The position numbers were made by a program, and so were the translations under genes. From the NCBI GenBank assembly GCA_037447655.1, contig JBBHKE010001606.1, positions 49,224 to 113,223 of the forward strand: a stretch of DNA of 64,000 bases, given 5' to 3'. The DNA comes from Zygnema cylindricum. Lineage: Eukaryota; Streptophyta; Zygnematophyceae; Zygnematales; Zygnemataceae. The notes below the pieces were generated by a model. It did no database searches. It was not told the origin of the DNA and saw only the letters and a program-made list of their open reading frames with translations. Positions 33,066-43,450 of the stretch are shown piece after piece (position 1 is the stretch's first letter; every line of letters starts with the position of its first letter).

Positions 33066-33415
33066 TATCATCTGGGTCATCTGGGTCATCTGGGTCATCT
33101 GGGTCATCTGGGTATGTATTGCAGATTGGAAATGGGGATGGGCTGGTTGTTGGAACTGCAAGAGGGAAATTGGATTTTGTGTGGATGAAAAAGAGATGAG
33201 GTGGATAAAATCTTTGCTTAGATTTATGAAAAATGGCATGCTAAATAAAATGTGTGATCAAAAAGATGCAACATTTATTTCAGCTCATCTAATACACCTT
33301 TTTAAATATGAGGGTATTGACTTAAAGATTTATGAGGAGAAAAGAAAGAAGAAAAAAGAAAGAAAAAATATATATCTTGGTAAGGGTTGAAAGAAAAGTG
33401 GACTAGAAAATAAGG
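33066..33415 (+). pseudogene. pol: RNase H remnant with (SSG)n expansion
   Basis: SGYVLQIGNGDG corresponds to the RNase H block SGYVLQIGNGTC. Immediately before it the 9-mer TCATCTGGG is repeated five times (33068-33112), giving Ser-Ser-Gly repeats. Then EMRWIKSLLRFMKNGMLNK and ISAHLIHLFKYEG match the RNase H tail, ending in a lysine-rich run and the polypurine tract before the LTR at 33420. Several shifts are needed to read it. Confidence 0.65.
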
Positions 33416-33419
33416 TGAG

Positions 33420-34665
33420 TGTTGAAATGTATGTATTTTCTATGTCTGTATTGTGTACAAGTGTAGAAAATAATGTTTTTCTTTCGATATTTTTCTAGGT
33501 TGAAATAGAAAATAAGCATTGTGTAGAAAATAATGTTTTTCTTTCGATATTTTTCTAGGTTGAAATAGAAAAGAAGCGGAGGCTGTCTGCCTCTAACTCC
33601 TCTCTAACCCCCACCCTTGCCATAGTCACTGAAGGCTAGAGAAGGAGCTAGAGTCATGGTTGCCTAAGCCGTCTAGAAAGACAGGTACCAGAATCTGGGT
33701 AGATTCACCAAAAGGGATTTGACGGACCTAGGATTTGATCCTAAAACCTACCGTCTGTCACATCGCCCGTAGCCGTTAGCCTTATCCTATAATCTACGAC
33801 ATATGTTGGGATATATAGGGTACGACAGTTATTTAAATAGTTACACTAAGACATTTTCATTTAACAATTGAAACGTATGGTAGAACATAGAACTAGTTGA
33901 ATATTATAGTACAGCACGAAATAAATGGTGCAAACATTCATTTCAACGGCTCATTTTAAACGCCGGTCTAATCAGACAGCCGTGGTAAGCACTGGCATCG
34001 CGGGAATGACATTTTGGCGATTTTAGAACGCCGCCACTCCAGATGACACGTGGCAACATCTTACGGGTTTACGAAATCTCTGGAAGGCACAATAGCAAAT
34101 CCAGATGTGACAGATGTCACCGTTTTGCCTATGCCGTACAATACCGTATAGAATATACTCCGATACTTGTACTTTTTGTGCGGTACAGTTCTATGATTGG
34201 TGCGTACCACACTACTAGGGGGTTTAGAGAGGGCTTTGGAACTTAGAATATTTTGGTAGGTAGCCGCCTCTCTCCCAAAGAGCATCTTTATAAATCGGCA
34301 AACTTTGTCATTGAATAACAACTCACTCGGTTGGCCATTTTCAATGATTCTTTTTGCTACAAACTCAGAGGAGTCTAAGCAACACAAGGGTGTAGTCGGT
34401 CAGAGTTTTTGCCTGCCAGGGTAGCTGCATTTATAAGGGAAAGTCAAAGTGGGGGAATTTATCCAAGTACTCATATTCTGACATTGCATTCTATAGGGGG
34501 AACTGAGCACACAGAAAGTCTTCTTTCACATGGGTGACGTTGTATTGGGGTTCTGACACTCAGGGTGTCAGTCATTTAGGTTTGTATCAACTTGGAGTCA
34601 GAACTATCTAGATAAGCTTCTTTGGATCTTCGATTTCTGTGGGGGAATGGAGGGAATGAATTTCA
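33420..34665 (+). repeat. A3-type 3' LTR
   Basis: Starts TGTTGAAATGTATG after AATAAGGTGAG and ends AATTTCA. It contains a 60-bp tandem duplication (33461-33520, 33521-33580) and the hairpin region at about 33718-33766 (TTTGACGGAC with a decayed partner). An LTR-end ATG (34647) is kept but its phase is off by one from the other copies. Confidence 0.8.
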
Positions 34666-34679
34666 AGTAGAGTAAGAAA

Positions 34680-34960
34680 GGACTAAAAAACACAATCGGA
34701 AAACCATGGCGGAAATTTTTAGAATTTGTGACGTCAGCGCTGTTATAGTTGAACGTGACGTCATAATATCACAAACCCTAAACATCTACAATGCCTCCAC
34801 GTCGACAATCTGGCGTACAAACATTACAAAGTGACAAAAACTGTACAGCGTGTAGGTAGACGTCTCAAATTCAAGCCGAGTGGAAGTTTTGCAACATTTG
34901 TGTACCGTTAATCTGTCAAATGTTTCGTACACGTCTACGCTTGTCACTTTTTGAAGTAAC
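34680..34960 (-). repeat. Dispersed repeat R1, copy 2
   Basis: Reverse-complement partner of 385-690, keeping TGACGTCACG, a second TGACGTCA, TGTAGATGTTTAGGG and GCCATGGTTTT. The two copies are about 34 kb apart in opposite orientation. Confidence 0.55.
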
Positions 34961-35619
34961 AAGTTATTTGCGATTACATCGGAATGCTCATAAAGATGTA
35001 CGGAGAATCTTCGGTAGAAACAAAGTTACAAGATTAAAGTTTCGGTTACATGGGAAATTGCCCTTAATGTTATCATATCAATTAGCGACGGACAGTGTAC
35101 TGTCTAAACGGTTTTCTGTACTTTACTGTCAGCGTAAAATACATCTGTACTGTAAATAAAAAGTACATGTCAACTATTAAACAGTTTAAACTGTACAAGC
35201 GTTCAGGATACGGTACACCGTATTACATAACTGTACTATACCGTACAGTGATGTGAAATCACACACGTGCGATCTCCATAGCTCCTTGCTGCTTCTTCTC
35301 CTCTCCTCGTCCGCCCTTCCTCTCGTCTTCTCAAACTTCTCGTGATTCTTTCACTTTCCGTACATCGTCCGTACATTCTCGCTGCTCTCTCTCCACATTT
35401 CTTACCGTTGACTTTCCGTTGCTCCGTTTTCCTCCCATCCTCCTCCCATTGTCTTGACATCGTCCCTTCGTTTCCCTCGCTGTCCTCACATCCTCCGCCC
35501 AGTCCGTACACTGTCCGTACTCTATCCGCCCTCTCACTGCCCGTCCGTGCACCGTCCTTCCGTACACTTTTGTCGTTTTCTGCCTAGAGCGAGAGAGAGA
35601 GGGAGAGGGAGAGGGAGAG
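34961..35619 (+). promoter_or_regulatory. Upstream region and 5' UTR of the NDUFB4-like gene
   Basis: From about 35280 the plus strand is pyrimidine-rich (TTCTTCTCCTCTCCTCG and similar) and then has a GAGAGAGGGAGAGG tract just before the ATG at 35620, as is common in plant leaders. A TATA-like ACTATACCG lies near 35233. The exact transcription start cannot be read from sequence alone. Confidence 0.4.
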
Positions 35620-35787
35620 ATGGCCGGAGGACTCGACGTGCACAAAAACGTCCACGTGGAGGAGTGGGCGACGAAGAGAGAGAATCTGGAGAAGGTTTTT
35701 AAGTTCAGTCGGAATACTTTGCCGAAGGCGCTCATCTTCGGACTGGCGGTGCCCGCGCTCGTGTATGTCGGATGTGTGGCGGAATTT
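35620..35787 (+). CDS. NDUFB4: Complex I subunit B15/NDUFB4-like, first exon
   Basis: The first 56 codons give a short protein start with an EEWATKRENLEKVFKFSR segment and then one hydrophobic helix (about residues 34-53). Both the order and the length match the roughly 70-residue plant B15 subunit, an accessory membrane-arm subunit of mitochondrial NADH dehydrogenase. The reading stops being protein-like after GAATTT, where GTGAGT (35788-35793) forms a splice donor. Family members have about 15 more residues with an acidic stretch and a basic C-terminus, so a second exon is expected. I could not find it downstream, and copia element E begins 65 bp after the donor. This is the only convincing host gene in the window. 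Confidence 0.65.
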
Positions 35788-35852
35788 GTGAGTGTGCTTT
35801 TTTAGGGTTTCTGTTATCATTGTAAATGTATTTGTAGGATATTCAGTATTTG

Positions 35853-36748
35853 TAATTCCCCAACTGGTTTCTATGTATCCTATTTGTAATTCCGTTAATC
35901 GGATTAGTTGTCTATCTATTGCTTAAATAGCTGTCGAGCCCTATGTATCCTAACGGACTACTACGACAGAGTGGTAAGGGTTGACGGCTATGCCTCGCCT
36001 TACCGGTCGGAGGTTCGAGTCTTGTCGGACTCAACCCTTTTGATTGAGAGTGACTTAGGTCACTCTTAAGCCCTGCCTATGAAGCTAGGGCAGCCATGGT
36101 TCCACCGCCCTCTCTCTCCTTCAGTGACTGCAACAAGTATGGGGGCTAGAGGGAGAAGGTGGAGGCAGACTGCCTTTGCTTTTCTTTTCATTTTTATATT
36201 AATTAACAACTAGAAAATATCTCCCATAAATCTAGTGATTTCAACAAACTTAAATTCACCAAACTCTAGAAACCGTTTGTTCAGGTTTTTTTCATTTGGC
36301 GCCATACACACAATGTTGCTGCTTAATCAGCAGTAGTCAATTAAGTCCAACTGGCTGTGGTTAATCTTGTACGAATATTTGGAGTGCTTACGAAGTATTT
36401 CATAACCTGTGGTCCACACTCAAATTGTAACCGTAAGTTCAGTTCAAATCGACGTCATGTATTTATTCTTCACAATGTTTTTTCCAGATGTCCGGTATTC
36501 CTTTTCGTCCGTCGGATGCGCCGGTTCGACTTCTTTCGATGTGTTACATGTGTCAAGATTCATTCCAATTTCTCTATTGTCCCTCATACTGACGCGTGTC
36601 CATCAGACCGTACACTACACTCAGAGTTACTCATCCACCGTCACACTATACAAGGTAAGTATTACAACTTCAAGGACCCAAAAATATTCTAAGTTATAAA
36701 CCTCCCCTCACAACCTTATCTTCTGAGGATAAAGCTTTGAAACCAACA
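35853..36748 (-). repeat. E 3' LTR, truncated, containing part of A4
   Basis: Sense start TGTTGGTTTCAAAGC at 36748, after polypurine tract CTTTAGGGGAG (36749-36759). Positions 36247-36748 are E-specific and 35853-36246 are the first part of the A4 LTR. It matches 41959-42854 with a constant offset of 6106. The frames at 36357-36692 and 42463-42798 are duplicated only because the LTR is. Confidence 0.88.
35955..36034 (+). other. tRNA-like A/B-box sequence inside A4 LTR (left)
   Basis: GACAGAGTGGTAAGG (A-box-like) is followed about 40 nt later by GGTTCGAGTC, a near-consensus RNA polymerase III B box. The T-arm pairs poorly, so it is not called a tRNA gene. It is repeated exactly at 42061-42140 and occupies the LTR hairpin position of the other A subfamilies. 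Confidence 0.4.
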
Positions 36749-36771
36749 CTCCCCTAAAGGTTTAGACTCAG

Positions 36772-37330
36772 CTATTCACTCAAACCAATAGCTTGTTTAC
36801 ATAACTGAAATTTAGGTGCAGGTAGAGCTTTAGTAAGCATGGCTGCAACCATGTTTTCATCAAGCAAATAAGACAGTTTTATGACTCTAGCAAGCACCTT
36901 CTCTTTGAAAAAATGAAGTTTGACATCCATATGCTTACTCTTGAAGTGGTGGGTGGGATTGGAGGCGATTGTAATTGCTGCCTGGTTGTCACACCAGATC
37001 ACCTGTGGACCAGTTTGCATGTATCCCAATTCCTGCAAAAGTGCCTTCACCCAAAAGAGTTCCTTGAGGGCAGAGCTTGCTGCCATATATTCTGATTCCA
37101 TTGTTGACTGAGCTGTGACCTCCAACAGCAAGTTCCATTTCCAATCTGCAAAACAAAACGCGTAGTAGATTTTCTGCTAAGCATGTCACCATAGCTTGCA
37201 TCGCTCCAAGTTTGCAGTTTTACTTCCCCTCCTCCAAGAACAAGCTTGAGATTTTGAGTTCCTGCTAGGTATCTCAGAACTCTCTTTGTTGCCTCCCATT
37301 CTGCCTTTTTCGGATTTTGTAGACTTCTAC
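36772..37330 (-). pseudogene. pol: Copia RNase H of E
   Basis: Reads TWSDASYGD, LSRKSTTRFVLQIGNGTCCW, then a small deletion, then TAQSTMESEYMAA, KELFWVKALLQELG, CDNQAAITIASNP, HHFKSKHMDVKLHFFKEKV and an AMLTKALPAPKF tail ending in TAG at 36772. The catalytic Asp, Glu and Asp are all present, but the deletion at about 37110-37130 shifts the frame. Confidence 0.85.
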
Positions 37331-38300
37331 TTAAAGAGCCAACAACAGCTGCGATGTCGGGCCTCGTGCAGTTCATTAAATATATGAGGCTACCGACTAC
37401 CTGCCTGTATGGTTTTGATGCCATAAAGTCCTCCTCCCCTAACTCTAGGCTCTCAGTGACTAGAATTCTTGATTCAGAGTCACTTCCCTCTAATTTCTGC
37501 CGGAATTCCATAAGAGTTACACACCCTTTTACTTCCTTCATTTCAAATTTTTGAAGCATGGAACCTATGGCTTCCTTTTGAGTTAGCATTATCTTTCTCT
37601 TATTTCTATCTCTCTCTACTTGTATCCCTAATATATATTTGGCTTCACCAAGATCCTTCATCTCAAATCTGGAGTTTGAGGCTCCCTTAATACGATTTAT
37701 TTCATCCATAGATTTGCTGATAAGCAGCAGATCATCTAGATATACAGCAATATAGAGTATCCCATCATTTCCTTGTAAAACATACACAGAATGATCTAAA
37801 AATAATCTTTTAAAACCTAGTCCAGTTAGGAACTCATCCAACTTCAAGTTCTATTGTCTAGGGGCTTGTTTCAGCCCATACAAGGATTTTAGCAGTTTAC
37901 AAACTAGTCTTTCCTTTCCTGTCTCTTCATACATTTCTGGTTGCTTCATATAGAATGTTTCTTCAAGCTCTCCATGAAGAAAAGCTGTCTTAACATCCAT
38001 TTGATGAACTTCCATATTTTCAATTGCAGCTGGACTTAACAAAATTATGTCTGTTGGAAACCTTACCACCGGAGAGAAGTTTCCTCAAAATGAATTCCCT
38101 CCTTCTGATTGTAACCCTTTGCCACAAGTCTGGCTTTGTATCTCTCGATTGTTCCATCCGGATTTAACTTAACTTTGAACACCCATTTGCTGCCAAAAGC
38201 TTTCGCGTCCGGAGGAAGATCAACTAACTCCCACGTTTGAGCCTCCATTATCGATTTCATCTCGTCATTTGCTGCCTCAATCCCATGAGTTCTTTCGGTT
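37047..38300 (-). pseudogene. pol: Copia reverse transcriptase of E
   Basis: From the N-terminus: [35 protein letters not shown], a one-base shift near 38065, [16 protein letters not shown] (first Asp), [10 protein letters not shown] followed by TAG (37851-37853) where relatives have Trp, then VYLDDLLLIS (YLDD instead of YVDD) and GEAKYILGIQVERD. Catalytic residues persist. Confidence 0.88.
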
Positions 38301-39804
38301 GATGAGAAGGCCTCCCGGATGGTCAGAGGTTCTCTTGAAGTTGAAGTAAGTGCAAAATGGGAACCTGATTGCAGACAGCTGCTAGATCTCTTTCCCCCCG
38401 GAAATTTTGAGGCGGAGATCGATGGCTGTCGTGCGTTCTTTGGTTGTCTTGTAATTTGTTGTTGCTGCTCCTGCAGCATCTCAGCCTGCTCATGATGAGG
38501 CTGTACATGATCCTGTTGATCAGAAGAAACTTGCTCTGCAATAGGTTGCTTGACCACATGAAAGTAAGTGGTTTTGAGAATATCAAAAATGACATATTCT
38601 TGAGATTTCATTTCAGCCTGCTTGTCAGTCAATGTAAATAAGTTTGTTGAATCTCCTTCATCTTTTACAATAACATTTGTGGACACCACAATCTTGTCTT
38701 TTTTTAGAACATATATCCTATACCCTTTTGAATAATCATCATACCCCATGAGGATTCCCGGTAACCCTTTTGGCTCCATTTTCCACGTAGACTGAGAAGT
38801 ATTTAAGATAAAGCATTTACTCCCAAACACTTTAAAATGACCGACCTCGGGTTTTCTACGTGTCTAAAGTTCAAAAGGTGTTGTGCTAACCGATTTCGAC
38901 CCAAGTCTATTTTTGATATACACTGCACAATTTAGGGCCTCAGCCCAAAATTTCATATCTACACTTTTATCAGCAAGCATAGATCTAGCACACTCTCTAA
39001 CTCTTCTATTTAACCTCTCTGAAACACCATTTTGTTGAGGTGTGTAAGGAACAGTCAGATGATGACTGATGCCTTCATCCAAAAAAACTTTTTAAATTCA
39101 TTTGACATATACTCGCCTCCATTATCCGATTTGAGTTCTAAAATCGAAGTACCATGTAGCTTTTCCGCCCAAACTTTGTAGTGTTTGAAGTGTGAAAAAA
39201 CCTCATTTTTCTCTTTCATGAAATATACTTTAGTATATATGAAAAAATCATCAGTAAAAGTTACCATGAAGCGGACCCCCCCAGCACATGGTATCTGAGC
39301 CGGGCCAAACACATCAGAATGAACGAGCTGTAAGACCTTCGTTGATCTTTGCTCCGATTCTTGTGGAAAAGGCAGCTTGTGAATCTTTCCCAAAGAGCAG
39401 CCATCACATGTTTTAACTGGCTGATCTGTTAGAGAAACACCTTCTATTTTGCCAAATTTCACCATTTTGCTCATGCTATCATAATTAACATGACCTAGCC
39501 TTTTATGCAATAATTCATTCTCAAACAATACACTCGAGTAAAGAACATCATTTTCTTTAGAATCAGCCATATCCATGCAATACATTTTTCTTTTATCTCT
39601 AGTTCATGTAACCGCTACTTTTCTTAGCTTGCTTACAACCTGTCTACCCCCCTTAAGGGTCACTTCAAAGCCTTTGCTTTCAACTAGAGACGTAGACAAC
39701 AGATTCTTTTTGAAGTCGAGAACATACAATACATTGTGTAAGGTTCTTTCAACCGACTTGCCTCCTATATCAACCAGCAATGAAACATCACCCTGAGCAT
39801 AAGT
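38301..39804 (-). pseudogene. pol: Copia integrase and linker of E
   Basis: LHKRLGHVNYDSM and CDGCSLGKIHKLPF (HHCC domain intact), VHSDVFGPAQI, FTDDFFIYTK, SDNGGEYMSNEF, a shift in a T run at about 39090, then PYTPQQNGVSERLNRRV with the catalytic Glu. A TAG (38864-38866) replaces the Trp of the PFELWTGRKP block. TGA is at 39604-39606. A Gln-rich linker (about 38440-38560) leads to RT. Confidence 0.88.
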
Positions 39805-40947
39805 CTAGACACTCATGCCACAAGCATAGTATATATTCTTTGCAGGTGTAGTCTTTAGAGTAGTAAAAAGGCGCTTGTTCCAACACATGTGAGCCGATGC
39901 TCCTTTATCCATGATCCACCCGGCGTCCTTTGATCCTTCCAACGCTGCCGCCATTGCAAATAACTCCGATGTATACTGCTCATCGAAATCAGAGGACTCA
40001 TCTTCTTGAGTTACAGAAGAAGAAAACAAGGAATTATTTTGTAAACGATTACCAGAAAAGCCCTGATTAAACTGACTTTGCTGCAACCCTGGCCTATATA
40101 AACCAGTTTCATTTGCCTTCTTGAGCTTATGACAGTACCTAAATCCATGGCCTTTCTCTGAACAGTAAAAGCATGTAGTAAAAGACTGCCTATTTTGCCC
40201 TTGATTAAATTGATTAAACTGGCCTAGATTCCTAGGACCTTGATTTCTAAGCTGATTAAACTAATTCTTTGACTGATTAAACTGACCTCTTCTGTCAAAA
40301 TCTGTGTTAAAAGCTTCTACTTGTTTTACTCCATTTAGCATTTTTGAGGTAGACTCTTCTTCCAAAATAATATTGATAGCTAACTAAAGTGTCCAACAAG
40401 ACTTATCATGCTTTTTCAATTCAGCAGATGCATCTTTCATACTGCTAAGAAGACCTCTAATGATTAAAGAAGCCTGCTAAAACTCTGGGAAAGAGACACC
40501 AGCACACGCATGAGAATCAATAAGAGTTCGAATGTTATCAATAGATTCCGCCATCGTTCCCCCCGAGTATTTGTAATCCCAGATTTTTCTTGCCAACAAA
40601 AGCTCCCTCTGAACATTCGCCTTCTCATAAGACGATTTGAGGGAAGTCCAAATATCAATCGCCTTCTTCATTTTGATTCGAGACATAACCATGTTCTCCG
40701 AAAGGCAAAGCTTCAAAGAGTTTTGAGCTGACAAATTTTTCTTTGCCCATGATGGATCTACTTCATCAAGAGATCCATCTATAACCTAAAGCAAACCTGC
40801 AGTTTCAAAATATGACTCAACCATATCCGCCCAGTAAGCATACTTCTGCCCATTAAAGACTAGTATTCTTGGAGACAGGCCCATAACCTATTGTTCTATG
40901 ACTATCGTTACACGTGGAGCTGCAGCAGTAGTGGTAGAAGTAGACAT
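39805..40947 (-). pseudogene. gag: Copia Gag and protease start of E
   Basis: ATG 40947-40945 lies in the LTR, 56 nt before its end. The frame runs without indel to 39805 and beyond but is interrupted by TAG at 40888, 40786, 40477, 40384, 40261 and 39805. Visible parts are a Ser/Thr/Ala-rich start, the Gag core (FNGQKYAYW, ARKIWDYKYSGG), a Gln/Asn-rich stretch with a knuckle CFYCSEKGHGFRYC near 40165, and a protease site WIMDKGASAHMC, in which the usual Ser after Asp is Lys. Confidence 0.82.
40878..40888 (-). other. Primer-binding site of E
   Basis: GGTTATGGGCC sits three bases after the LTR end AACA. It is shorter than in A1 and A2 (11 nt of complementarity) and directly follows an in-frame TAG. 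Confidence 0.65.
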
Positions 40948-42854
40948 AACTTACACAGAAGCTAACCAAGAAACCAATCAAACACTGATGTTTCACTCAC
41001 TATAAAACCTGATCCACAGGTACAAATTACACCAAATTCAGCATAAAATATCACCAGCATACACATTCTCAATTCCCAAAATTACAGCACAATTGAACTT
41101 GTAAACCATAAGATATGACATTTGCAAGTTTCACAAAAACTGCATTCACATTTGCATTATCTCAAAACTGGTTAACAAAATGTTTCTAAGTCCTAGACTT
41201 TAATACACTGAGTGTCTATCTACTGATCCTTTTGACCAATGAGATTGTATTATCTGAATAGTTGTAATGTACTATAGTACGACGGAGTACCTAATGTACT
41301 TCCAAAAAATCGCGTTTGCCATTAATCTAAATCAAGCAGTGTCACACTAAATTTTGCAATTCTGTGTCCTCCATTTAGACCAAGAATGAGGAAGCCTCTA
41401 GGTAGTTTTTGATTAACCCACTTTCAACGAGAGCAAATGCTACCGTAGCAGATAAATAGGTTACTTGACTGCACCCTTGTACAGATTGGACTACCCTGAG
41501 TCCACAGCAAAAAGAATCACTGAAAATGCCTTACTAGGCAATTAATTATCAAGTGGCAAAGATGCCAATATATATACAAGCTTGTTGGGAGAGAGACGGC
41601 TACCTCCTCAATCCTCTAAGTTCTAAACCCCTCTCACAACCCCTATCTACTGATGTACGAACCAATCAAAAGACTGTTCAGTACAGACAAGTACTATGGC
41701 CGATGTACTTTCTGTACGGCTAGTGTACGACAAGGCCATGGAGTGGACGTCTGTCTCCTTTGGACTTGCCCATATGCTCCCCGGGATTCCCGCTTCTCAA
41801 TGATATCTTGCCACATGTCGATAGGTCATGTTACATCCGCAAACCGCCAAGCCGGCCATTCCGGGATCCCGGTGATAGTGCGGGCCGTTGGATCCAAACC
41901 GGCTTTAATTCCAAGCCGTTGAAAAACAAATGTCCGGTACATTTGTTTTGTGCGCACTTAATTCCCCAACTGGTTTCTATGTATCCTATTTGTAATTCCG
42001 TTAATCGGATTAGTTGTCTATCTATTGCTTAAATAGCTGTCGAGCCCTATGTATCCTAACGGACTACTACGACAGAGTGGTAAGGGTTGACGGCTATGCC
42101 TCGCCTTACCGGTCGGAGGTTCGAGTCTTGTCGGACTCAACCCTTTTGATTGAGAGTGACTTAGGTCACTCTTAAGCCCTGCCTATGAAGCTAGGGCAGC
42201 CATGGTTCCACCGCCCTCTCTCTCCTTCAGTGACTGCAACAAGTATGGGGGCTAGAGGGAGAAGGTGGAGGCAGACTGCCTTTGCTTTTCTTTTCATTTT
42301 TATATTAATTAACAACTAGAAAATATCTCCCATAAATCTAGTGATTTCAACAAACTTAAATTCACCAAACTCTAGAAACCGTTTGTTCAGGTTTTTTTCA
42401 TTTGGCGCCATACACACAATGTTGCTGCTTAATCAGCAGTAGTCAATTAAGTCCAACTGGCTGTGGTTAATCTTGTACGAATATTTGGAGTGCTTACGAA
42501 GTATTTCATAACCTGTGGTCCACACTCAAATTGTAACCGTAAGTTCAGTTCAAATCGACGTCATGTATTTATTCTTCACAATGTTTTTTCCAGATGTCCG
42601 GTATTCCTTTTCGTCCGTCGGATGCGCCGGTTCGACTTCTTTCGATGTGTTACATGTGTCAAGATTCATTCCAATTTCTCTATTGTCCCTCATACTGACG
42701 CGTGTCCATCAGACCGTACACTACACTCAGAGTTACTCATCCACCGTCACACTATAGAAGGTAAGTATTACAACTTCAAGGACCCAAAAATATTCTAAGT
42801 TATAAACCTCCCCTCACAACCTTATCTACTGAGGATAAAGCTTTGAAACCAACA
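40892..42854 (-). repeat. E 5' LTR interrupted by an A4 LTR
   Basis: Sense parts 42854-42353 and 41354-40892 are E sequence (about 965 bp together), split by the A4 LTR at 41355-42352. The 3' part ends with the gag start codon and AACA before the primer site. Confidence 0.78.
41355..42352 (-). repeat. Solo A4 LTR nested in LTR E
   Basis: Plus-strand ends TGCAATTCTG and TTTCAACA, 998 bp, sharing the A-family blocks (TACTGATGTACG, CTGAGTCCACAGCAAAAAGAATCACTG and others). Flanks are AATTT and AACTT, a 4-of-5 match compatible with a decayed 5-bp duplication. Confidence 0.75.
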
Positions 42855-43450
42855 TGTTCGTACATTTTTGCACCTTTTAGGGTTATTTAAGGGATTTTTA
42901 GGGCTTTAGAGTACATTTCCTTACATTCCGTTTGTGTGAGTATAACTGGCCCACGCTTTTCATATATGTACGTACATCGTCCGTATTTTCCGTACCTTTT
43001 AGGGTTATATATTCTAAGGTTTGTATGGTACATTCCCGTACATTCTCGTATATTTCAGTACTGTTGCGCTACACTTTTCCTACACTTGCTACACTTTTCG
43101 TACAGCTACGTACATTAGTCGTACATTTTTGTACATATTAGGGTAATTAAATGGGGGGTTTTAGGGTTTCTACTTTCTAAGGTACATTGCCGTACTTTCC
43201 TTTATATTTCAGTACGGCTACCCAAGATTTGCCGTACCATTCGGTTATGTAGGGTACAGTTTTCGTACACTTTGGTACATTTCTGTATTTTTCCGTACAT
43301 TTTAAGATTTTTTAAGGATTTTCTATGATTATGTTTTTCGTACGTTTTCGTACATGTTCGTATAGCGAAAACTAAACGAATTTTACGAAATATATAAAAG
43401 ACGCGATTAGTGCATAAAAATCGGAAAAAATTACAAATTCGTACGATTAG
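42855..43450. repeat. GTAC-rich degenerate repeat
   Basis: Short variants of CGTACATTTTCGTACATT and GGGTTTTAGGG recur throughout without a fixed period. No gene. Confidence 0.5.

Larger units (their letters stand above)
35853..42854 (-). mobile_element. Copia element E with composite LTRs
   Basis: Minus-strand element with gag, protease, integrase, RT and RNase H between a 3' LTR (35853-36748) and a 5' LTR (40892-42854). Both LTRs contain the start of another family's LTR (A4) at the same place. The 3' LTR is truncated inside A4. The 896 bp shared by the two ends show only about two differences by eye, yet the coding region has nine in-frame stops plus frameshifts. No target duplication is recognisable because of the truncation. 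Confidence 0.85.

Noticed and set aside
36357-36692. A 111-codon frame conserved almost exactly at 42463-42798, as if a gene family
   Set aside because: Both copies lie in the duplicated LTR of element E; identity extends evenly through non-coding sequence.
36772-40947. UAG reassigned to a sense codon in this organism
   Set aside because: The UAG positions correspond to different residues (Trp, Gln, Glu and others) in related proteins and are accompanied by frameshifts; other elements show TAA and TGA as well.
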